A stretch of 28,885 nt of DNA, from the NCBI GenBank assembly GCA_043801935.1, contig JAZDLO010000078.1:1-28885 (forward strand). The letters run 5' to 3'. Origin of the DNA: JAZDLO01 sp043801935 (GTDB taxonomy: Bacteria > Actinomycetota > Thermoleophilia > RBG-16-64-13). Each line of letters starts with the position of its first letter. Positions within the stretch are counted from its first letter, which is position 1. The notes below the pieces were generated by a model that searched no databases, had not been told where the DNA came from, and saw nothing but the letters and a program-made list of their open reading frames with translations. Both the position numbers and the translations under genes were made by a program. Below are positions 23,851 through 28,885 of this stretch, in pieces.

Positions 23851-24480
23851 TCACCTCGGTGGCAGGTAGTAACAAGCCGGATCGGTTCCGAACTCGGGGT
23901 TGAGCTGGAAACCATACTCGCGTCTGATCAGGATGGAGACCTCGCTTTCGGGGTCTTCGAGATCACCGAAGTAACGAGCCTTGGCTGGGCACGCTTCCAC
24001 ACAGGCAGGCTGACGCCCCACTCTTACACGATCCATGCAGTAGTCGCACTTGGTGGCCATGCCGTAGCCGTACTTCTTCTCCCATTCCTTCTTCGCATGG
24101 GCTTCGTACGGGTCGAGCTCTCCCTCGGCATCGGGGAAGTAAGTTTGCCAACCCCCCACCGTCTGCCGGGCGCCGTAGGGGCAGGCCATGATGCAGGCCT
24201 TGCACCCCATGCAGAGCTTGGGGTCCACGAGGACGATCCCGTTCTCATCCTGCGTCGTCGCTCCCGTCGGACACACCTCTTTGCAGGCCGGCTCCCTGCA
24301 TTGTTGGCAGACGAGCGGCAGCATCTGTCGCAGGGCGGTCGGGAACGTGCCCGTCTCGGCCGGGACGCACCGGGCCCAATCGATGCCTCTTGGTGTGTGG
24401 TTCGCGGCTTTGCACGCCACCTGGCAGGAGTAGCACCCGTAGCATCGCTTCATATCGATGACAAAGCCGTAGCGTGGCAT
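23851..24480 (-). CDS. Four-cluster 4Fe-4S electron-transfer subunit (PsrB/PhsB-like)
   Basis: This is a 209-residue polyferredoxin of the DmsB/PsrB type. Cysteine groups are KRCYGCYSCQVACKAAN at residue about 10, LVCQQCREPACKEVCP near 57, KLCMGCKACIMACPYGAR near 90 and TKCDYCMDRVRVG with ACVEACPAKA further on. Together these give four [4Fe-4S] clusters that wire the molybdopterin subunit to NrfD. The conserved C-terminal ARYFGDLEDPESEVS is typical. No signal peptide is present. The GGAGGTGACC site lies inside the 3' end of the catalytic gene, so translation is coupled. Start ATG 24480 was chosen because the upstream extension lies inside the neighbour in another frame. Confidence 0.93.
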   Translation of the reverse strand: MPRYGFVIDMKRCYGCYSCQVACKAANHTPRGIDWARCVPAETGTFPTALRQMLPLVCQQCREPACKEVCPTGATTQDENGIVLVDPKLCMGCKACIMACPYGARQTVGGWQTYFPDAEGELDPYEAHAKKEWEKKYGYGMATKCDYCMDRVRVGRQPACVEACPAKARYFGDLEDPESEVSILIRREYGFQLNPEFGTDPACYYLPPR

Positions 24481-24485
24481 CCAGG

Positions 24486-27107
24486 TCACCTCCCCGCGGC
24501 CTTGTAGATCTTGACTTTCACGCACGCGTCCGTCCCCTGAGTGAGCGAGTCGGTATGCCTGATGTCGGCATTGATGAGGTCGTCGAAGAACTGACCTTTG
24601 CCCTTCGAGATGGGCGTTCCTCTGGCCCAGTGACCGTGGCACCCGGCGATCCCCAGTTGCTCGGGATGTATCCCTTCGACGAGCTTCACCGGCCCCTTGA
24701 TCCGTTTTCCGTCCGCGTTCTCGACCCAGACGACATCGTGGTCCTTCAGTCCCTTCTTCCTGCCCGTCGTGGCGTTGATCTGTATCAGGTAGACGAACGG
24801 GTCGTTCACCGATACCTCATCCAACCAGGGGTTGTTCTGGGTCGAGGATTGGGTGTGGAAGGACGGCCGCCAGCTGAAGGCCCACAGGTCAAGCTCAGGG
24901 TTCTCTTCCTCATGCGAAGGGCAGGGGAACCATTCCGGCAGCGGTGTGTAAAACCGATAGTCGGCCATGTCCTCCCGGCCGAACGATCCGAGAAGCTTCT
25001 TGAGCTTCTCTCCGCTCTCGAGGAAGAACTCGAAGTAGATGGGAACCCGAACGGGCGTGAACCACCGCCAGTACATCTCCTCCACCCTGGTCGGCCATTT
25101 CTCGAGACCGGTCTTTTTCAAAGTCTCGAGCCCCTTGTCCGGTCCCAGCCTGTCCTTGAGAACGCGATCGGCGATGTCCTGCCACGAGTAGTCACCCGTT
25201 GGATCGAGTCTGTACTCGGGCGACATGTCCCCGCCGTAGCGGACTGGTATGAGATCGTTGATGGCCTGATAGTACTTCTCCTGAACGTTGAGACGGTTGG
25301 CGATCTCCAGCATCACCTCGTTGAAGTCGCGGCGCTCGAAGAGCGGCTCGAGGACCGGCTGGCGAATCTGCCATACCCAGTGGTCCATACCGGTGGGGTG
25401 GCAAAACGTCGATGGGAAGGTCACACAGGGGGTGTACCGCTCGAAGAAGCTGGCATCGGGGAGGACGATGTCGGCCACCGCCTCGGTGAACTCGTTCTGG
25501 AAGATGTTGAAAGATAAGACAAAGTCGAACTTCTTGAGGAAGTTCTCGGTGACGGCCTCCGCGTTGGCCATGGTCATGACCGAGTTGGAGCCGAAGTTGA
25601 TCATTATCTCCGGCTCGTAGTCGATGTTGAAGTCTTTGAGGTATTTCTCCCACTCCGGTGTACAGATCGTGAAGGCGTTGTAGACCGAACAGGGGTACAT
25701 ATCCTGCAGGTCGAGCCGCTGCGGAGGCGCCGGGTCCCTCAGCGGGTAGGGCTTGTGATCGTAGACCCACCCCTTGACGACCATGAGGCCGTCAGGGCAG
25801 GCGTACGGTATCGTCTCGGGCTTGCCGGTATCGGGATGGCCGTAGGAGACAGGCGGCCCATGGCCCATCGACCCCCCCGGCACATCCGCGGCTCCGACGA
25901 TCTGGTTCAGCAGGTCGATCTCCAGGCAGTTCCAGCCCGAGTTCACATGGCCTTGGCTTCCCCGGAAGAAGATGGCGGCCGCCGGCCTGAGCGGGAGCTC
26001 CTTGCCGTCGATGGTGATGGTCCGGCCGATCTCGGCGGCTTGGGCGAACTCGGTGGCGACCCGGCGGATGGTAGAAACCGGTACGCTGCTGATCTTCTCG
26101 ACTTTCTCCAGGGGGTAGTTCTCCCTCACATGCTCTTTCAGGAGCTGGAAGGCAGGCGTACAGGGGGTGCCATCGACCTCGTAGGTCCCCTGGAGGGCGT
26201 AATCCTTGATGGACGGATCGTCGAAGGGCTTCGCCCAGCCGTCCGCGGGATCCCAGATGAGGGGCTTGTTGGTCTCGGAATCTCTCTTGTAGTGCTGGTC
26301 GGGCTGGATCAAGTAGGGGGCGTTCGTCTTCAGCTTGAGGTAGCGCGCGTCCCAGATGCCGAGCTCATTCAGGATGACGTTGATCATGCCGAGCGCGACG
26401 GCTCCGTCCGTTCCGACGCGGATGGGCACCCACTCGTGTGCCTTCGACGCCTGGGTGGAAAGGAAGGGGTCGAAGACCACCGCCTTCATCCCTCTGGCCC
26501 GCGCGTCCGCCACCCACTGGGCGCTCTGCAGGGCGGCATGTCCCGCGCCGTGCCCCTTGGAGCACCCGAAGTAGATGGTGTAGTTGTTGTAGTTCCAGTC
26601 CGGGATGATCGACCAGGCGGCGTGCATGATCCCGTTCATGAAGTGAGCACCGTTACCACACCAGAGACCGCCCCCGGACACCCAGTAGTTCTTGAAACCC
26701 CAGGCGCGCATGAAAGCGGGAACGGCGAAACGGATCTCGCTGGTCTGGACCGTAGTGGCCTGGAAATAGGTCCCCCTCGGGTCCTTCATGTTCTTGAACT
26801 TCGATACGATCGTTTCCAGGGCTTCGTCCCAGGAGATGCGCTCCCACTTGGGATCGACCCCCACCCCCTTTTCCGGGTTGGTCCTCTTGACCGGATAGTT
26901 GACCCGATACCGGTCGTAGAGCGTCATCAGCTGAGCGGTGCCTTTTGCACAGATCCTGCCGCTGCCGGCGGGCGTGTCGGGATTCCCCTCTAGATCCACG
27001 ATCACTCCATCGACCCGATGAGCCTTGATCCCACACTGAGCGTAGCAGCCTCCGCAAGATGTGGGGATCCACACATCTTCTTGCACGTTCATAGGCTGCT
27101 CGCTCAT
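24486..27107 (-). CDS. Molybdopterin (Mo/W) oxidoreductase catalytic subunit, PsrA/PhsA/TtrA-like, without Tat signal
   Basis: This is an 873-residue DMSO-reductase-family enzyme. The N-terminal [4Fe-4S] site is C18, C21, C25 and C53 (CGGCYAQC...ICAKG). A Cys in GGGLWCGNG (C150) is the likely metal ligand. Domain markers include WERISWDEALETI, GTDGAVALGMINVILNEL and the C-terminal cofactor-binding NATTGRKKGLKDHDVVWVEN. Family members reduce polysulfide, thiosulfate or tetrathionate, or act in reverse; the substrate cannot be read here. The protein begins MSEQPMNVQEDVWIPT, with no twin-arginine signal, and an in-frame TGA seven codons upstream rules out an extension. The active site should therefore face the cytoplasm, as in SoeABC-type enzymes. 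ATG follows AAAGGTGG. Confidence 0.92.
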   Translation of the reverse strand: MSEQPMNVQEDVWIPTSCGGCYAQCGIKAHRVDGVIVDLEGNPDTPAGSGRICAKGTAQLMTLYDRYRVNYPVKRTNPEKGVGVDPKWERISWDEALETIVSKFKNMKDPRGTYFQATTVQTSEIRFAVPAFMRAWGFKNYWVSGGGLWCGNGAHFMNGIMHAAWSIIPDWNYNNYTIYFGCSKGHGAGHAALQSAQWVADARARGMKAVVFDPFLSTQASKAHEWVPIRVGTDGAVALGMINVILNELGIWDARYLKLKTNAPYLIQPDQHYKRDSETNKPLIWDPADGWAKPFDDPSIKDYALQGTYEVDGTPCTPAFQLLKEHVRENYPLEKVEKISSVPVSTIRRVATEFAQAAEIGRTITIDGKELPLRPAAAIFFRGSQGHVNSGWNCLEIDLLNQIVGAADVPGGSMGHGPPVSYGHPDTGKPETIPYACPDGLMVVKGWVYDHKPYPLRDPAPPQRLDLQDMYPCSVYNAFTICTPEWEKYLKDFNIDYEPEIMINFGSNSVMTMANAEAVTENFLKKFDFVLSFNIFQNEFTEAVADIVLPDASFFERYTPCVTFPSTFCHPTGMDHWVWQIRQPVLEPLFERRDFNEVMLEIANRLNVQEKYYQAINDLIPVRYGGDMSPEYRLDPTGDYSWQDIADRVLKDRLGPDKGLETLKKTGLEKWPTRVEEMYWRWFTPVRVPIYFEFFLESGEKLKKLLGSFGREDMADYRFYTPLPEWFPCPSHEEENPELDLWAFSWRPSFHTQSSTQNNPWLDEVSVNDPFVYLIQINATTGRKKGLKDHDVVWVENADGKRIKGPVKLVEGIHPEQLGIAGCHGHWARGTPISKGKGQFFDDLINADIRHTDSLTQGTDACVKVKIYKAAGR

Positions 27108-27138
27108 CCTTCGGCCACCTTTCTCTCATCGGGTCCCA

Positions 27139-27157
27139 GCACCATCGAATATGGTGC
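27139..27157. promoter_or_regulatory. Candidate operator: perfect inverted repeat upstream of the psrA-like gene
   Basis: GCACCAT and ATGGTGC form a perfect seven-base inverted repeat with a five-base spacer, 32 bases before the start codon of the molybdopterin gene. A third copy of the half-site, ATGGTGC, occurs at 27204-27210, exactly 53 bases (five helical turns) from its counterpart. The repeat lies in the divergent gap to the AOR gene at 27315, so one regulator could control both. No known consensus is matched. Confidence 0.45.
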
Positions 27158-27302
27158 CAAGCAATCGATCCGCTATGCCTGTATGAGTAGACCAGAGCCT
27201 ATCATGGTGCGGAAGAGGCGGGCAAGAATCCTTCCCCAGCGGTACCTCGCTTGGGGGCAGAGGTGAGGTCAACTGCTCGCGAAAGCAACCAAGCCCATCG
27301 GC

Positions 27303-27308
27303 TATACT
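27303..27308 (+). promoter_or_regulatory. Candidate -10 element giving a leaderless AOR transcript
   Basis: TATACT (5 of 6 to TATAAT) ends six bases before the ATG at 27315. Transcription seven bases downstream would start exactly at that codon. No Shine-Dalgarno sequence precedes the ATG, which supports a leaderless mRNA. No convincing -35 is seen. Confidence 0.45.
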
Positions 27309-27314
27309 CCCCAG

Positions 27315-28885
27315 ATGATGGCCAAGACGGGGACGGACCGCCGTACGCTTCGCGGCCTGCGCGTGGACTTGTCGGGAGGCAGCGCAGCCCGCGAGGAGCT
27401 GCCCGCGGAGGTCAGGGGCGCCGTGCTCGGCGGCCGAGGCTTGGGCGCATATCTCCTGTTGAGCGAGCGTGCGTACCAGGTGGACCCGCTCGGGCCGCGC
27501 AATCCGCTCGTTTTCGCCCCCGGACCGCTGACCGGCACTGCGGCGCCCTCGGCCGCCCGTTACAGCCTCAGCTCCCGCTCACCACTGACCGGCACGATCT
27601 TCGACGGGAACTCAGGGGGCGGCTTCGGCGTGGCCTTGCGTCGCCTCGGCCTCGACTACCTGGCCGTCACGGGCGCCTGCCGTGAGCCCTCCTACGTCTT
27701 CGTCGGCGACCAGGGGACAAGCCTGCTCCCCGCCGATGAGCTGTGGGGTCTCGACGTACCGGCCACCCTTGCCCGCCTGCGCAAGCTTCACGGCCGCTGC
27801 GAGGCGGCCGTGATCGGCCCAGCCGGAGAGCGAGCGGTCCTTTTCGCCTCGGTCGCCAACAACCGGGGCCGGCAGATCGGCCGCGGTGGTCTGGGCGCCG
27901 TGATGGGCGCCAAGCTCTTGAAGGCGGTGGTAGTCGGGGCGCGCGGTGGTTCACCCCCTCTGGTGGCCGACAAACGGGGCTTCGACCTCGTCGTGTCGGA
28001 GGCGCGCACATTGCTCAGCGCCAACCCCATCACGAGCCAAGCTCTCCCCGAGTTCGGCACAGCGGTGCTCATGAATGTGCTCGATCAGGTGGGGGCCTTG
28101 CCCACGCGCAATTTCCGCGCCTCGCGCTTTGAGCTCGCCGAACTCATCAGCGGTGAGGCGTTACGCGCCGACTTCGCACAGAAGGGCGCCCCCTGCAGGG
28201 GTTGCTTCATCGGCTGCTCCCGCCGTATGCGTTCAGCAGGTGGCGCCTCTCAGGGCCCCGAGTACGAAGGCCTGTGGGCGCTGGGGGCCGACTGCGGCAT
28301 CGGCGATCTTGGGGCCGTCGTGGAGGCCAACCATGCGTGCAACCGCCTCGGTCTCGACACCATCACGATGGGGGCCACCATCGCTTGCGCGATGGAACTC
28401 ACCGAAGAGGGGGTCCTGAAGGGCGGGCCGCGCTTTGGCGATCCCGCCGCGCTGCTCGAGCTCGTCTCTGCCACCGCCTACCGGCGCGGCCTGGGCGACG
28501 AGTTGGCTGAGGGCAGTCGCCGTTTCGCCGCCCGGCACGGTCGACCGGACCTGGCCATGCAGGTCAAAGGCCTCGAACTGCCGGCTTTCGACCCGCGCGG
28601 CATGACCGGCCAAGGTCTTGCTTTCGCCACCTCCAACCGAGGCGCGTGTCACGGGCGCGCCAACATGTTGGGCCCGGAGATCTTCGGTGTGCCTGAACTG
28701 GTCGACCGCTTCGCCGTCCACGGTAAGGCCGGTATTCTCATACACCTGCAGAACCTCAATGCCGTGCTCGACTCGCTGTTGGAGTGCAAGTTCGCCGCCT
28801 ATGTCCTGAAGGAGGACCACTTCGCCCGCCTGCTCTCGGCGGTCACGGGCGAGACTGTGGAAACGCCGGAGCTCCTGCGCGCGGG
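27315..28885 (+). CDS. Aldehyde:ferredoxin oxidoreductase family protein (second AOR, C-terminus cut by window)
   Basis: This is an open frame of 523 codons running off the window end. It has the AOR layout: VFAPGPLTGTAAPSAARYSL and RSPLTGTIFDGNSGGGFG (pterin binding), GRGGLGAVMGAKLLKAVVVG, PTRNFRASRF, cluster cysteines CRGCFIGC near residue 297, PEYEGLWALGADCGI, and SLLECKF near residue 490, whose Cys is the probable fourth ligand. It is divergent from the window's other AOR, lacking the N-terminal WQGKILRV form and being rich in Arg and Ala. No Fe-S, FAD or MoaD gene follows within the window. It starts at tandem ATG codons and is transcribed away from the psrABC-like operon, perhaps sharing its control region. 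The aldehyde substrate is unknown. Confidence 0.9.
   Translation, partial: MMAKTGTDRRTLRGLRVDLSGGSAAREELPAEVRGAVLGGRGLGAYLLLSERAYQVDPLGPRNPLVFAPGPLTGTAAPSAARYSLSSRSPLTGTIFDGNSGGGFGVALRRLGLDYLAVTGACREPSYVFVGDQGTSLLPADELWGLDVPATLARLRKLHGRCEAAVIGPAGERAVLFASVANNRGRQIGRGGLGAVMGAKLLKAVVVGARGGSPPLVADKRGFDLVVSEARTLLSANPITSQALPEFGTAVLMNVLDQVGALPTRNFRASRFELAELISGEALRADFAQKGAPCRGCFIGCSRRMRSAGGASQGPEYEGLWALGADCGIGDLGAVVEANHACNRLGLDTITMGATIACAMELTEEGVLKGGPRFGDPAALLELVSATAYRRGLGDELAEGSRRFAARHGRPDLAMQVKGLELPAFDPRGMTGQGLAFATSNRGACHGRANMLGPEIFGVPELVDRFAVHGKAGILIHLQNLNAVLDSLLECKFAAYVLKEDHFARLLSAVTGETVETPELLRA

Noticed and set aside
25755..26993. Long plus-strand frame of 412 codons
   Set aside because: It lies antisense to conserved, motif-bearing parts of the molybdopterin oxidoreductase and shows the skewed composition of a shadow frame.
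1..28885. CRISPR arrays, tRNA or rRNA genes, and prophage structural genes
   Set aside because: I saw no regularly spaced repeats, no tRNA-like sequences with CCA ends and no rRNA motifs on either strand by eye.

Overview
The window is GC-rich DNA from a strictly or largely anaerobic bacterium. Evidence for the lifestyle is a tungsten-type aldehyde:ferredoxin oxidoreductase (AOR) operon, a second AOR, a molybdopterin/4Fe-4S/NrfD respiratory complex, a rubredoxin and an iron-sulfur flavoprotein. An SLH-domain L,D-transpeptidase, strong Shine-Dalgarno sites mixed with apparently leaderless starts, and high GC suggest a Gram-positive-type lineage such as a deep-branching anaerobic actinobacterium or a relative. 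No rRNA, tRNA or CRISPR array is visible, so the taxonomic placement is only an inference.

Layout. 1-1,420 (minus): a partial zinc-ribbon protein, an N-terminal remnant of a phosphotriesterase-family gene, a small coiled-coil ORF and a Rid-family protein. 1,518-6,027: topoisomerase IB, a small membrane protein, a rubredoxin that falls in a very short ORF, an SLH/peptidoglycan-binding/YkuD wall protein and an EamA transporter. 6,043-7,445: a graveyard of three different transposase fragments (IS3 OrfB, IS256, and the C-terminal end of another IS3-like element). 7,461-12,331 (minus): a complete livKHMGF-type ABC importer. 12,332-14,318: a META-domain lipoprotein among poorly coding, partly degenerate DNA. 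14,319-20,479 (minus): MoaD, AorA, AorB, AorC, a class III aminotransferase and an iron-sulfur flavoprotein. 20,638-20,850: a second copy of the IS3-like end. 21,000-22,373: a second class III aminotransferase. 22,627-22,842: a remnant of another AOR gene. 22,932-27,107 (minus): a psrABC-like complex. 27,315-end (plus): a second, divergent AOR cut by the window edge.

How the genes may work together. The liv importer could bring in an amino acid, amine or amide. A class III aminotransferase could convert an omega-amino compound to an aldehyde, and AorABC could oxidise that aldehyde to the acid and pass electrons through four [4Fe-4S] clusters to an FAD subunit and NAD(P). The PsrABC-like complex, whose catalytic subunit has no Tat signal, could exchange electrons with the quinone pool from the cytoplasmic side. 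This pathway is inferred from gene content only.

The most striking structural point is that the block 7,446-20,637, all transcribed leftward and carrying liv plus the aor-aminotransferase cluster, is bounded by two inward-facing copies of the same IS end. The layout resembles a decayed composite transposon or island carrying an aldehyde/amine oxidation module.
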